A stretch of DNA of 64,000 nucleotides from Anaeramoeba flamelloides (GCA_027625915.1 JANTQA010000008.1:10975001-11039000); one strand, 5' to 3'. Counted from the first letter of the stretch, positions 1-12,640 are shown. The notes: generated from the letters alone by a model not told the origin. Translations and numbers: made by a program.

Positions 1-125
1 AGTTATCTATTATAATAAAAAAATTAATTTTTTAATATTCTGTTCTATACACTAGAAATATTTACTTTTAATTAAAAATAAAAAAGTATTCAAAAATTGG
101 GCCATTTATTATGAAATTTAGTTTA

Positions 126-562
126 CCATTGTGGAAAAAAAGTGAAACAGGTTAAAAAAGTGAAATACTGTTTTTAATTGGGAACATTACAGAAAATTCA
201 AAGTAAGATCAATTAAAAAAAGAATAAATAAATAAATAAAGACAAAATAAAATATTCAACACAACAACAGTTGTTTTAATATTCTCTTTTAGGTAGGGGC
301 TTTTCTTTGATTGATTAATTTTTAAAAATTTGTTCAAAAAAGTGACTATTTTTGTGATCTCCAAAACACAATAAATAAATTTCGATTAAATAAGTAGATT
401 TAAATTGTATTTGTTGGGTTGATTGAAAATATATAATGGATTATTATTTGTAGTTAATTGGTTTCTATTTTTTATTGATTTTGATTTTCATTTTCTGTAA
501 TTTTCCCAATGAAAAATTGTGTTGAACTTTTTTTCATAGGTTTCACTTTTTTTCTACAACGG
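126..562. repeat. MITE with terminal inverted repeats, flanked by TTA
   Basis: The left end reads CCATTGTGGAAAAAAAGTG and the right end is its inverted copy with few changes (CCGTTGTAGAAAAAAAGTG on the minus strand). TTA flanks both ends (123-125 and 563-565), which looks like a 3 bp target duplication as in PIF/Harbinger-type elements. Subterminal sequence also pairs, about 170-215 with 480-530. No coding sequence is seen. Related copies lie near 6829-7425 and 15010-15370. The superfamily is inferred only from the 3 bp flank. Confidence 0.65.
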
Positions 563-778
563 TTAGTATTCTTTTGTTTCTAAACACCTAAATATTTTCG
601 TTGAATTTTTAGACAACTTTTCATATCCTCCTAGTGAATGAAATATTGAAATATACAAATCCAGACCTTTAATAAGCAGTATTGTTTAAACTTTCTTTTG
701 AATCAAATACCTTTCAGATCCTGTGTGTACCATGGTGTTTGTAATGCAAGTTTTACAAGGATTTTAATTTTTTGTTAG

Positions 779-1159
779 GAACCTCGAAAAATTTGCAAAA
801 AGAAGTTGCTGTCCATTCTTGGAAGAAGGAAATAGTACCATTCTTCGTTCTACTAATGCACCCCAATGTAAGGGTAGTGATTGTTCAAAAATTGCCTCAA
901 ATCTAACTTTAGTTATAAATCTCGACAGCAAGATTGAAAGTAATTCCCAAGAACCAGATAATCAAATTCCAAACTTGGTGTGAACAATGGAGTAAAGAAG
1001 TATTATAACCAGCTTTTCTGTTCAAAAGATCCCCATTATCAACAATTACTCTCGAATGAAATATTAAAAAAGAAAAATCAAAAAACAAAAATCAAACAAC
1101 AAAATCAAAAAAGAATCGTTTGGGAAGGAATTGACAAATCCAAAAAAACAAAAGAATTG
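779..1159 (+). pseudogene. Unknown coding-like stretch, possible remnant or terminal exons
   Basis: A stretch of more balanced composition follows a possible acceptor (tttttgttag, ending 778). One frame, 779 to about 981, reads NLEKFAKRSCCPFLEEG and continues through a Cys-containing segment (APQCKGSDC). A second frame then takes over (GVNNGVKKYYNQLFCSKDP) and ends at 1159 in a K/Q-rich tail. The two frames join only with a frameshift or an unseen splice. I do not recognise the protein. It could be the 3' end of a gene beginning left of the window, or a decayed gene. Confidence 0.25.
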
Positions 1160-1366
1160 TAGAAGACACTTTACTTAAAATATGAAAAAAACTTGTAAGT
1201 TGGAATATTTTTGAAATCTTTTTTCATTTTTCAAAGATGAAAAATTTGAAAAAAAAATCAACTTCAACTCTGAAAAAAATGAAACTTATTCAAACCTATT
1301 TGAACCATCTTTGTAATTTCAAGAGTTTGACACTTGTTCTTTTCAAAAAAGAATTTAAAAAAAAAT

Positions 1367-1438
1367 TGGATAATTCGAGAATCGAACCCGAGGCCTCCTC
1401 AATGCGAATGAGACGCGATACCACTTCGCTAATCACCC
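1367..1438 (-). tRNA. tRNA-Ala (anticodon CGC)
   Basis: Read on the minus strand, 72 nt fold into a full cloverleaf. The acceptor stem GGGTGAT/ATTATCC pairs throughout with G-U pairs and includes G3-U70, the identity pair of alanine tRNAs. The D stem is GCGA/TCGC, the anticodon stem TCTCA/TGAGG with loop TTCGCAT (anticodon CGC), and the T arm TCGGG/CTCGA with loop TTCGATT. The discriminator base is A, and no CCA is encoded. Internal pol III promoter boxes are recognisable (A box TAGCGAAGTGG, B box GGGTTCGATTC). There is no intron. Anticodon and G3-U70 agree, so the identity is firm. Confidence 0.93.
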
Positions 1439-1699
1439 AAAATCATGATTGTTGCTTTTTTGTATTATTGTTATAATTAAGAACCTTTTTATATATCGAA
1501 ATAATTGAAAGTTTTTTTTACATTAACAACAAATTATAAGTCAGACAATAAAGTTATGTTCATATAGTTCTATTTCACAAAACAAGACAAAATCATAACA
1601 TTATTACAAAATCATCAAAAATAACCCAACTTCTACAGAATAAACTACTTCTTAATTATGTTAAAAAAAATCGTACTTTGAATTAACCATAATAATTCT

Positions 1700-1975
1700 A
1701 TATATATCAAAATGATTTCTCTACGTTGATTTTGACTTTTTCAAGTACAATATATTAACACCTAATAATCAAGTATCTTTCGATCTTGGAATAAAATGTA
1801 AATTTGAAAATCAATAACTTGTCAAATAAAAATCGAAAAAACAAAGCCAAAAAAGGAAAAAATGATTTTAATTTTGAAATTTCCAAAAAATCAATTTTTC
1901 TTCTAATATCAATCCAAACCCTTTAAACTGATATAATTCACTCATAAAAAGCTGGTACCTTTTTGACTGGAAATA
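1700..1975. repeat. Partial copy of MITE family A
   Basis: It matches the right half of the family A copies at 3502-4036 and (reversed) 40550-41253. Shared landmarks are the segment gattttaattttgaaattt, the following ttcttctaatat run, and an end reading ctggtacctttttgactgg, which corresponds to the actgggcccctttgactg end of the other copy. The left part is missing or too eroded to place. Confidence 0.45.
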
Positions 1976-2329
1976 TATATATATATCCCTTAGCACCCCA
2001 GATTTGCCCAAATTTCATAGAGTTTAAAAGAAAAGATTCAAAATGATATTGATGGACTTGTATATTTATTTCTTTATTTGTCTTTAATCCAGATCTGAAT
2101 TAAAATCAAAATATAAAATAGTTCAAAGAGAAAGTAGTTCTGTTATTGTATTTTTTTTTTAATTTTGGAAAAAAAAAATAATTATTGATTTTTACATTTT
2201 TTTTAAAGAATTTTGATTTTTTTTTTAATTGTTAAATATTAAAATTTATTAAAATAATAGTAATTCAAAACACAACATATTGGTTCATTAATAATAACTA
2301 TCAAATAACGATATTAATTTTATGATAAA

Positions 2330-2361
<32 letters not shown>

Positions 2362-3501
2362 TACTGAAAAATTTTCATTTTTTTAAAAGATAAATTTTCA
2401 ATCAATATTAAATCAAGAGAAAAATGAAATTTATTTTTTAGGTCAAAATTGTTACTTTAATATGAATAATTTTCTAAAACTTTTATATAAGTAATAGAAA
2501 ATACTTGAAAAAACAAAACAAAAAAAAATGTAAAATAATTTCATTTATTACATTGGTATTAAGCAAATAAAAAATTATCTATAGATAAAGTAATCAACCC
2601 TAATTTAAAAAAAAAATCAATAAAATAAAAACAACTTTTAAATATTATCCAAAGATAATAAATTAATCTTGGAAACCAAAATTTTTTTATTGCATTTTTT
2701 TATTAGTAAAAATTTGAATAATATATTTGCAATTTTCAATTGTTCAATCTAAATTAATCCAGATCTTCAAAAATTGTTTTAAAAATATGGTCTCTTGTTC
2801 AATAATATTGTTTATTTTATGTCGAGAATTTAAAAAGTCAAAAATTAAAATATATTTAATAATAATAAAAAAAAAATCAATTATTTGTCTGACTCGAACT
2901 ATTAGTTATTATCATTTAAATTTGCAAAAAATTCGTGTTGAAAAAACTGACAAATTTTACAATTGAAAAAAAATTAAAAATATTTTTTTTCAAATTTTAA
3001 TTCATATATTTTTTATTATTTTTAAATTATATAGAATTAAATATATAGATCCCAATTTAATGAAAATCAATAGATAATACCTAATTTCTATGTGATGTCA
3101 AAATATCTTTTTATTGAATAAATTATTCAATGAAGTATTTTCGGCGATTTTGGGGTGCAAAGTGCCCAAAAAAAATTATCAGTAAAGTATGGTGTGTTTA
3201 AATCATAAAAACTAAGAGGTTTTGATGAGTAGATTAACTTTTTGCAAAAAATAATTATTTTTGAAAAATTATGATTGAAATATAATAAAATCAGAATAAC
3301 CAAGAAAAACTTTTCAAATGTTGAAAATAGTTTTTTTCAAGTTATTTTTTTATTGTATGTAACTATACAATTTTTAATTCTAAAATTTTCTTTCAAAGAT
3401 AATTTTTCATAAATTATATACCTTATAATCCTTTGATAGCAATTCAAATAAATATTTTTATTTCAAAGACGATTATTATATTTGGGGTTCTAAGGGATAT
3501 A

Positions 3502-4036
3502 CACTTTGTTTCAGTCAAATATGCAAATCATTTTTTCGAAATATAAAATATTTTTTATAAATGACCTTTTAAAGAAAAAATAAGGAAATAAGTAGAATAA
3601 TAAACATTAAAGGGTAGTAGATATCAAACCGAAATCTAATTAATAAATTATATATTTTCTTAAAATTAGTACAACCCAAATTCTTCGTGAATTTAATTAT
3701 AAAAAAAATGTGAATTTTGATCTTCAATTAAAGATCAAATAAAATTCCAATAGAATCAATATCATTTCCCTTAATCATATTCACTGTTTAAATAACAATA
3801 TAATACTACGTTTTTGCCAAGTGAATATCCATATTTCAAGAAAAAAAAAAGTTACAAATGAATAATGTATCAATAAAAAATCTAAAAAAATAAGTAAAAA
3901 TATCTCAAAATGTAAAAAAACATTTCAATTTTGGAATTTCCAAAATAATTTTTCCCTTCTAATATCCATTCAAACAGTTTAAACACGTGTAATTAACTCA
4001 AAAAAAAAACTGGACCCATTTTACTGGAAAATGGTT
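3502..4036. repeat. MITE family A, copy without the internal insertion
   Basis: The left end is CACTTTGTTTCAGTCAAA and the right end reads ACTGGAAAATGGTT. TA lies on both sides (3500-3501, 4037-4038). It is about 535 bp long. Sequence along its length matches the copy at 40550-41253, which is about 170 bp longer because a family C element is inserted in its middle. The two copies therefore give a before/after pair. Confidence 0.55.
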
Positions 4037-4841
4037 TATAAAAGTAAAAATCTCAAGGTTAAATAAAAACTGTACTTCATTTTCCAATCCATTTTGTTAA
4101 TTTTTTTATCTCAAAAAAAAACACCCTTTAAATTAGTCAAACTTGAATACCTAAAATTTAATGAAACTTAAAAAAAATGAAATTCAAGAAAAAAATATAA
4201 AACGTTATTAATTGATTTTAAACAAAAATCGTTTCTAAGTATTATTTTATTTCGGTTTTTCCCTATTGTTAAATAAATAGAAACTCACTCCAATAAAAAA
4301 AAAGATAATCAAAGAATTCAAACAAAATAATAAAAAAAATAAGAAAAGAGAAAAATACTTATGCTCTACTCATTAATATAAATTACAAATATACCCCAAA
4401 ACCAACGATTTTGATTTGAAAAAACCACGTTCATATAAAAAAATAAACTTTGAATCAACCACGGTAACATAAATAAATAAATAAATAAATAAAAAACCCT
4501 TTTTTTACTCAAATGGGTCTTTTAAAATCTCTAGTAATATTAATAATAATAAATAAAATAGAATAAATAATTTGAAATTCTGAACAGTTTGATAATAAGG
4601 TAAATAAATGTTGTACATGACTAATTATGAAATATTAATTTAAAGTATTAATTTCAAATAATTCAAAATTTTCAATTTTATTTTCTCTTACAATAAAATT
4701 ATGATAAAAGCATTATAAAATTAGACTATTTATATAAATTTTGGTTTGATTTTTTAAAAACAAGTCTTGAAGAAGATATTAAACATGATTTACAAAATAC
4801 CACTTTAAGAAACGGTATAATATCAACCTAGATACATTTTA

Positions 4842-5374
4842 AACCAATTTCCAAAAATTTGAACACTTCCAAAATCAAAAATAGACAAAATCATCCTAAT
4901 CCATTGTCTATTATCAAACTTAATAATGATTCTCATTTAAGTTACCCATTATTAATGTTTTTTTTTAAGTAATTATTTTTATACAAATAAAAGAAATAAA
5001 TATCAAACAAAATAATAAAAACAGATTTGTCCAAAATGACAAAACGAGAAGATTTATAATTTTTCTTTTGTAAATTTGTTGAAATTTCACAAACAATTAT
5101 TGATCTATAAAATAATAGAGATACCTCCAACCAATTTTCTGTGATTTTTCTATTTAACAAACCCAACAATAAACCTTCTATCAACCATCGAAAAAAAATT
5201 CCAGATCTAACGAAAAAGATTACCTAACTGGAAAAAAAGGAAATGAAAACAAAACAAAAAAGACAAAAAATGAAATAATTTGTAAAATAAAAATTATTTC
5301 CAAATTGAATGTAAAGCTCGGTAATCTTATTCTTTCAACTGTTTAAACTGTTTCCAAATTTTTGGAATTTAGTT
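4842..5374. repeat. MITE family B, about 530 bp, TA-flanked
   Basis: It begins AACCAATTTCCAAAAATTTG and ends with the inverted counterpart (CCAAATTTTTGGAATTTAGTT). TA lies on both sides (4840-4841, 5375-5376). It is co-linear with copies at 42897-43426 and 52647-53177, all 530-533 bp. The ends resemble Tc1-type termini. A short internal stretch (near 5035-5215) is reminiscent of the start of a Tc1 transposase but is full of stops, so I regard it as a non-autonomous derivative. Confidence 0.65.
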
Positions 5375-5614
5375 TACTTTAATAAAATTGACTTTTCGAT
5401 CTTAATTGAAAAAAAAAAAAAGTACATTTTTCCTTACGCATATTGAATTCAATAATTCTTTTTAACACAAAAAATATTAATTATTATTTATTTTAGTAAA
5501 GAAACAATAAAATAAATAAAAAAAAAATTAAGGAACATTTAAAAAAAATTAAAAAAAAATTAATAAGCAAAATAGAAAAAAAATTCACACAGAAAGAATG
5601 ATCATTTTTTTTCA

Positions 5615-8600
5615 TTAAAATTCATCATTTTGGCTTTGGTTTCCCTGTGTTATATGTAAAAAGACTTCTTCCAAACTTGTTTGAGAAATACCCCAATCTG
5701 TTATTCCGAATTTATCTTTACGTTCATGCATTTCTTGAAATAATTTTGAAAGTATCACATCTTGTTTTGCAATTTTAAAATTATAATTTCCAGAAATTTG
5801 ATTAATTATTTCGCAATTAGGGAATGATGATTTTATAAAATTAACTGCATTTTCTTCTCGATCTATTCCGCCTTTAACTGACATACTGAATTTAAAATAT
5901 TTTCCATACCGTGATTTTAATTCCTCGCTTGATCCAATAGTTTTCAAGATCCCATTACTTAAGATCCCAATCCGATCTGATAAAGCTTCAGCTTCTTCCA
6001 TAGAGTGAGTGGTTAAAATAATTGATCTTCCGCCACCATAAAGTTTAATATTTGAAATTATTGTCCAAATCTGTCTTTTACTTTTTGGATCTAATCCAGT
6101 TGTTGGTTCATCAAGGAATATAATCTCGGAATTTTGAAACAAATTTTATTAATTTTTTTTTTTTTAATCGTATAAATAAAGGAAAAGAATTAATATTATT
6201 CCGTTACTTTTCAAATTGACTATTTAAAACAATTCAAATTCTTTTTTGCAATTATTCGCATAATCGTGAGAAAAGATTTGAGAATTTATCATTTTCCCAA
6301 ATACTTTTGAAAACCTACAAATCAATTGTACATACCATGTAAAAGAAAAATCACAGTAATAATCTCAAGGCATTGTAAGGTATTTACAAAAAAGCGGAAA
6401 AATTTTTTTAAAAAAAATCTTTATTAAAAACAATAACATCTTTCGACAATCATTTTTACACTTTCAATAACATTAGAATTAACATGTTTTTCCTCAGTGT
6501 CTATCGATCTTGCAATAAAAAATTAAAAATTAACAAAACAATTACATTTTCAAAAACAATTGAAAATCAAAGAAAAATGTAAAATAAATTCCGATGAAAC
6601 ATAAAAAATGAAAAGACTAATTTTCAAAAATAATACATAAAATAAAAAATAAACCAAAAATTAGCATTTTTATCAATGCTAGAAATAAACTCGTTGTATT
6701 AACTAGATTTAAAACTTTTTATAATTTTGATAAATGGATGAAATATATATTAATTCTAAGAAAAATGAATTTTTTTTTTTGGTGAGAAAATATTCTCTAT
6801 TTTGGAAAAATATTTAAACTAGGAAAAAAAGTTCAACATGATTTTTAATTGGAAACCTTAACAGAAAAACAAAAACCTGAACATTGAAAGTAGGATCGAT
6901 TAATAAAAAATAAAAATAAATAATTAAAGACTAAATGGAGGATTCGACATGATAACAGTTTTTTAATACTATCTTTTTGGTATGGGTTTATATTTGATTT
7001 AATCTCAAGATTAAAAATTTGTTCAAAAAATACAGCCACTGGTAATTGTCTAATAAGTAGGAAAAAATTTTTCACTTCATTTTCCTTTTTCAAATTGAAT
7101 CAAAGCCACAAATTACAACCTACTTCTTTGAAGAACTCAATCTAAAAAAAAAAAAAAAAATTGAAAATGAAGTGATATTTTTTTTCCGTTTATTATTCAA
7201 ATACCAGTATTATTGAGATCCTCAAAATAACCTCATCGGATTTCGATAAAAAAAAAAGGGATCTAAATTGTATTTGTTGATTCCTTGAATAATTATATAA
7301 TAAATTATTCTTTGAAATTATTTTGTTTCTTCTTTTATTAATTGATTTTTACTTTTTGATTTTCGGATTTCTGTGATTCTATTAAGGTTTCCAATTAAAA
7401 ATTATGTTGATCTTTTTTTTTTACAAAACTCTTTTTCAAACAAAAGGGTACACCTCTCAAATCATCAATACTATTGAATTTGATTGTTAATAAGATAATT
7501 ACTTATTGGTGATTTTCATTTGAATTATTCATTTTTTTAATTTTTTGTTTTTTTATTTATTGGTTTTGGACAGTTGGAAAATGAAAAAACAAGATATGAA
7601 GAAACCAATTTGGAAATAATCTGCCAGTATAAAAATGGAAACAGTTTAAGTTTGATTTTGAATGAACTAGATATAGGAATTAAAAAAAAGACCATTATTG
7701 GATTGATGTATGGAACAAAGAAAATTGAAAATATTGTTAAAAAACAATTCCAACAAAATATCCAGACGAATTGTGGTTTTATATTAAAAATGAGAATTTA
7801 AAGAACAAAAGTTTGACGTGTAAAGAGTTATCAATAAAATGTAAAGAACTTTTTCCTCTTCAACCTGTTCAACAATTTTTATTGATTTTAAAATTTTTTT
7901 TCCCTTACAATGCACAAAACGAGATTTCGATTTCAAATAAAAGAGCACATCAATTTTTAATATTTAATTTTAATTTTTATTGTTTTGTTTTTAATGAGTT
8001 TTAAATATTCAGTAGAGTATTTTTTTTTTTATGTTTTAAAGTGTTTCTTAGATTTTAGAATGATACTGCAATTAATTTGATTCAGTTATGAATAATTTTT
8101 GAAATTTTCTGTTTACTTTGATTTGAAAAAGAGTTTAGTTTCACTGTTTTTACCCAATTACCATTTCAAAAAAAATTTGACTTTTTGGAAATGACTGTAA
8201 TTTTTTTTGGTACATTTAAAAACAATAAAATTAATTAAACCCAAAACACTATGCCTAAAAAACATCCTCTCCATAAGATATTAAGAAAACGGTAGAAAAA
8301 CGTTAACTAACACTTTTTAGTATCATAAATTTATTATCCCCTCCACTATTGAATAATCTCTCTTTATTAATAAAATTATGCAATGAAAGAATCTTCATAA
8401 ATTAAATCAAAAAATTTCATTTTGAACAATTTGTCTTATATCTCTTCAGAAAAACTGTGTTTGAAAGATCATTAATTGCTAATAATAAAAAAAAAAACAA
8501 AAAAAAAAAAAAAAAGTGTACATTTAAATAACAAAAAAGATTAAAAAAACAAAAATGAACTTACTCTAGGATTAAATATCAGAGCACAAGCAACAGATAT

Positions 8601-10787
8601 TCTTCTTTTCATTCCCCCAGAATATTCTTTAATTTTTTTATTTTTAGCGTCTAATAGGCCAAAGTCTTCTAAAGTTTTCTCGACTAAAAGTTTCAAATTC
8701 AATTTTTTTTTCCCATGCATCCTAGCATAGAATTCCAAAGTCTCTTTACCTGTTAAGTCATCCCATAGGCGATCTTCCTGTGCACAAATTCCCATATTGG
8801 CTTGAATTTTCTTTAGTTCTGTTTTGACATCAAATCCGCAAATTTTGGCTGATCCATCTGTCGACTCTGTTAGCCCAGATAGGATACTGATAAGTGTTGT
8901 TTTACCTGCGCCATTTGGGCCCAATAGGCCGAAGCATTCCCCCTTTTTTATTCCAAGCCATAATTTGTTTAAAGCCGTTGTATTTAAATTGCCATCTTTT
9001 CCTTGATAAATTTTTGTTAAGGATTTGATTGCGATCGGGTCATCTTTGCTTTGGACTCGTAAAATTTCCTTTCTTATATCGACAGGCAACACTTCCATTT
9101 CCTTGAAGAGATCATTTTTTGGTTCGAGGAGATTGTGTACATCATCGGAATTGATCGCAGAATTGATATCGATTTCGGCTTGGGAATTATTGGAAGAAGA
9201 CTGGGATAGGGCCTCATTATTTAATAGGCTATCTTTAAAATTATAGTCGATGTGTTCAAGATCCTTGAATTTGGTCTTTTTGTTTTTCTTCAATTGGTTC
9301 TTCCAAAAAGAATAACGGAAACAAAACAAAGGATTTTTTCTGGCTGAAAAATTATTTGGCAAAACATTATAAAAATAAGCAAAGAGTAAAAAAATCACGA
9401 TGGCCTCGATAAATAATGTCAAATAAACCGAGCCAATCGACAAAATCTGAATACTGACGTCCGACAGTTTCATCCCGGGCATTGAAGGTCCAGAAAAGTC
9501 AGACAGCAATTGCAAGCCATGGTAAAAGGCACAGGAGGGGATCAGTTGTAGCGAGATGTAAGTAGAGTCGTCTTTGCCCCCGTCGCCGATGATATTTGAA
9601 TACAGCATGGAGCTGCCGAAGATTAATAACAGGATGATCACATATCCAAAAATTGTCGCTGTTTTAATTCTTTTAAACCAAGTTGAGATTAAAAACCCCA
9701 TCCCAACCAAATTGAACCCCCATAAGATGAACAGCAGGAAGTGTGTTAAAAAGTTATTTTTCCAAAAGAAATCGAATTTCAAGGAATAGCCAATGATATA
9801 AAACACCGTGACCATCAAAAGATAGATCGTGTAGCAAAAAATGAAGTTGACAAGCCAATAGACTTTGATGTTTAATCCCATCATCCTTTGAATCGCGATC
9901 AGCTTGTTTTCCTTTTCCACAATGATGCCAATCACGAAGACAGGAAGCATGAAGTGGAAGAGAAATTGATAAAAAAACGGCTGTGCAACGGAAATGAGAT
10001 CAAAAGAAAAGTGTTGCACGGGCTCGGGGAACTTCTTCAGCCCGATCCTCATGTTGTTACAGGATGCGTTTGCTCCCTTCTCGCTTTTGCACATGTGCGT
10101 GTAGGATGATCGGAAAAAGGCATTCACAAAGCTCGGAAGGAACAGCGTCGCGCCCTTCCGTGTCGTCCGAAGGCTTTCACCTGGGACATACGGATACCCT
10201 GTCTGGTTGTAGTAAATGGAAAATTCGAAATTTGGTTTCACGAGATTGGTGCTATTGCCAAACTCGATCGTTTTGAAAATCATTGCGCCGTTGAGTTCAG
10301 AGCCTTCGCCCTTGCCGGTGAAAGACTTGAACAATAGATCGTCAATGTCGTCTTTGCTTTTTTGCTCTTCAAAATACATTGCGCTATACTGGATCTCTTT
10401 GACCTTGTCACTGATTTTGTACCTTTCTGCCTCGTACGCATACCCTTCGCTGACAGTCTTTAGAAATTTGTTAAATTTCAGTCCATCAGATAAATCAAGA
10501 TAGGGCACTTCCGAGTCTGTCAGAAAGCCATATTTGAATTTTTGTGGATCCGTTGTCGGCTTGGTATTAAAGTTTAAATAATGGTTAATTAATAACTGGA
10601 ACGAAAAAATTATCAAGACAACAGCCAGAGCTACACAGATCTGGCACAAATTTGTTTTTTTTCTTCTTTTCTGAAGCAAATAGCTCTTTCGAAATAACGC
10701 ACTAAACTGCGAGCCAAATTCTAATTGGTTTTTGACTGAAGGCAGAAGTCTGTTGTTTAAGTGCTCCGTGGAATTTGAAGATTTCAT
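5615..10787 (-). CDS. ABCA-family half transporter (one TMD, one NBD), two exons
   Basis: Membrane ATP-binding cassette transporter of subfamily A, probably moving lipids. The exons on the minus strand are 10787-8565 and 6124-5615. The donor is AGA|gtaagt and the acceptor ttccgag|ATT, phase 0, with a 2440 bp intron; the protein is 910 residues. The first ATG is at 10787, with an in-frame stop further upstream. TM1 is at about 48-67, a large extracytoplasmic loop follows to about 275, then five or more further membrane helices. The NBD has Walker A GPNGAGKTT (about 623-631), a Q-loop (CAQED), signature SGGMK (about 723), Walker B IIFLDEP (742-748, just after the splice), D-loop TGLDP and H-loop TTH (His 781). 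A typical ABCA C-terminal domain closes the protein (TSLEEVFL near the end). All ATPase motifs are present. The layout is that of half-size ABCA proteins of amoebae and plants, not of full-length animal ABCA. The substrate cannot be told. Confidence 0.93.
6829..7425. repeat. MITE of the 126-562 family, with a nested element
   Basis: The left arm gatttttaattggaaacctt (from about 6838) pairs with the right arm aaggtttccaattaaaaatt (about 7385-7405). Subterminal aggatcgattaat also has its counterpart. The core matches the element at 126-562. A family C hairpin (7039-7207) sits inside. The outermost bases are eroded, so the ends are approximate. Confidence 0.5.
7039..7207. repeat. MITE family C, about 169 bp hairpin
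   Basis: It starts CTGGTAATTGTCTAATAAG and ends with the inverted TTATTATTCAAATACCAG. Inside, ttcacttcattttcc pairs with aaaatgaagtga. Copies lie at 40862-41026, 61025-61190 and (right half clear) ending 34245. Confidence 0.6.
7574..8004 (+). pseudogene. Coding-like remnant, possibly a transposase fragment
   Basis: Two overlapping plus-strand frames join with one frameshift near 7745. The first reads ETNLEIICQYKNGNSLSLI and on to about 7745. The second reads PDELWFYIKNENLKNKSLTC and on to about 7900. The second segment (SLTCKELSIKCKELFP) resembles the helix-turn-helix arrangement in some DNA-transposon proteins, but I cannot assign a family. It lies in the ABC transporter intron on the opposite strand. 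Confidence 0.25.
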
Positions 10788-11496
10788 CAAGAAAAGAGTC
10801 TTTTGGAAAAAAAATGTCTTTGTCACTTTTGGTTCAATTAACTTTCAACTATAAAGAAAAATCAATTCGGACAAAGAACTGGAAAGTGAACACAGAGAAA
10901 TATCCTTGAATTAATTTGTTTAACGAAAAATAAGTTGGTGTTTTTGGATCTGCACATTATTAGAGAACTTTGTTTTTTCGATTTTCTTTTTTTGTATTTT
11001 GTGAAAAGTACTAAAAAAAAAAAATCTTATTTACCTTTGTGAAAATTGAGTTTCTAAGATAATAAAGGCGATACTCAAACTTTGTGAATAACTATTTTAA
11101 TCAATATAATTTTGACTTTTCAATCTTTTCTGACTTTCTTTTCTAAAATTGTAGTTTCAATTGACAAATTAGATCATAGTTAGCACTGTTTTATTTTGCA
11201 CTTTGATTTTCTCTTTTTGGTTAAAAAGCCTATTTTACAATAATTTAAACATTTCCTGTAAGACCAAAATGCCTGAACATAAACTTTATATTTTTTTTTC
11301 TTCTTTCATTTTTTTAAAATTAAGGATGGTGTACCAGATGGGTGCTTAACACAAATACCAACTTTTGAGTTTGGATTTTGTAATTTCTATTTGGTATTGA
11401 AGACTTTTAATAAATTGTTTTGGGAGTTTACAAAGTTTTTTTGTTTAAGCCTCCCAGTTCAAGATTTCTCAATAAGTTTACAGTGATCAAAATATT

Positions 11497-11897
11497 GCGT
11501 ACCTAAAGGCTATAATCTGTATTTCAAAATATTGTCCATGCTTTTTTTTCTTCTTGTACAAAGGTAACATCCAATCTATACCCAATAGTATACCTAAGTT
11601 AAAATCAATTTTGAAAATAAAGGTCTGGTTATTTTCCGTAAAATTTAAATTATTCATGCAATTTGTTTAAAATTTTTACATAATATTCTCAATTTTTTTG
11701 AATTTTTTTGAATTTTTTTTTGATTATAACATTTTTCTTAAAAATTTACTCTATTTTTTGAGATAAATTTTGCAATTTGATCCTGAATTTTTATAATTTC
11801 ATTTTAAATAATAGAACTTTAAGAAACCAATACAAAGATTTTAGTTGTGGTTTATTGTCAGGTTTCTTTGATTGGTTAATGTATAGGTCTTCTAAAA
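11497..11897. repeat. Repeat family E, reverse copy
   Basis: Reverse complement of 17190-17584. Landmarks are ctataatctg near the left, catgctttttttcttcttgt, the segment aagttaaaatcaattt, and at the right end tttctttgattggttaat then ataggtcttct. A third, more diverged copy is at 12300-12640. No coding potential was seen. Confidence 0.5.
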
Positions 11898-12299
11898 CAA
11901 AAAAAACTCGCTTTATATTTTGAAACACGCATTAAAGTTTTTTGCACGCTTTATTTTGGCTATAGTAGTATTTATTTTTGTCGCATTTATTTTTACAGTT
12001 GACAAAATAACCTGTGTAAAATTGTTTAAACCATCTTTCGATATTATTTATTTCAAAATAAATTGAACAACATTTTCATTCAACTTTCCCAAAAAAGTTT
12101 TTAATCGTATAAAATTTAGAATTATTAATACTTAAAACCCTGTAAAATTATTAATTTCCCTTTTTAGAATTGGGAATTTTGATGATTTATTTATGTTCTT
12201 GGGAGATGATTATTTTGGAAAGCTTTATGAAAATTTTGATCTTTCTGATTAGAATAAAAAGTGTGAAAATATTTTTATCTGATTTATCCAAGATATATA

Positions 12300-12640
12300 T
12301 TAAATCATTAAATAAACCTCGAATAAATATTAATTTAATATGACATTGGTTTCTTAAAGTTTAACCCTTTTAAGAGAAGTTCTAACAATAAATGATGGTG
12401 AATTAGAAAATTTTTCTAAAAAAAAATATTTAAATCTCGAGATAATTTTTTTTGTTTTTAAAGAAACTACTGAAAGAATATGAAAATTGGAAAAAATTTG
12501 AAAATTTTCATTGTTAATGTAAAATTTTTCTCAAAATCTGAAGGGGTTTATATTGGAAATTGATTTGAACTTAGGTGTTTTTATGTATCCTGAATTAGAG
12601 GAAATATTTGAACATGAAGAAAAAAAGCTTGGCTTTCCTT
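12300..12640. repeat. Repeat family E, diverged copy
   Basis: Same orientation as 17190-17584. Shared blocks are tttcttaaagtt, then attgatttgaacttaggt and gaagaaaaaaagc. The middle has diverged. Confidence 0.4.

Larger units (their letters stand above)
1439..5614. other. Intergenic, repeat-rich, no gene seen
   Basis: A very AT-rich stretch between the tRNA and the 3' end of the ABC transporter gene. It holds a partial family A MITE (about 1700-1975), a (TA)n tract (about 2333-2361), a full family A MITE (3502-4036) and a family B MITE (4842-5374). Open frames here are short, low in complexity and unsupported. Confidence 0.6.
6125..8564 (-). other. 2.4 kb intron of the ABC transporter, holding repeats and a coding-like remnant
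   Basis: This intron interrupts the ATPase domain between the signature motif and Walker B. It carries a composite MITE (6829-7425) with a smaller hairpin element inside it (7039-7207), plus a plus-strand coding-like stretch (7574-8004). The remaining sequence is AT-rich with no other feature seen. Confidence 0.85.

Noticed and set aside
1237-1476. Plus-strand open frame across the tRNA
   Set aside because: It overlaps the tRNA-Ala gene and is otherwise K-rich spacer.
4942-5184. Minus-strand open frame in the family B MITE
   Set aside because: Not conserved in the two other co-linear copies.
8824-10503. Plus-strand open frames opposite the ABC transporter
   Set aside because: Shadows of a strongly supported minus-strand gene; no homology and mutually overlapping.
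10788-10826. Upstream extension of the ABC transporter start (GTG at 10826)
   Set aside because: Eukaryotic translation needs ATG here. The first in-frame ATG is 10787 and an in-frame stop lies further upstream.
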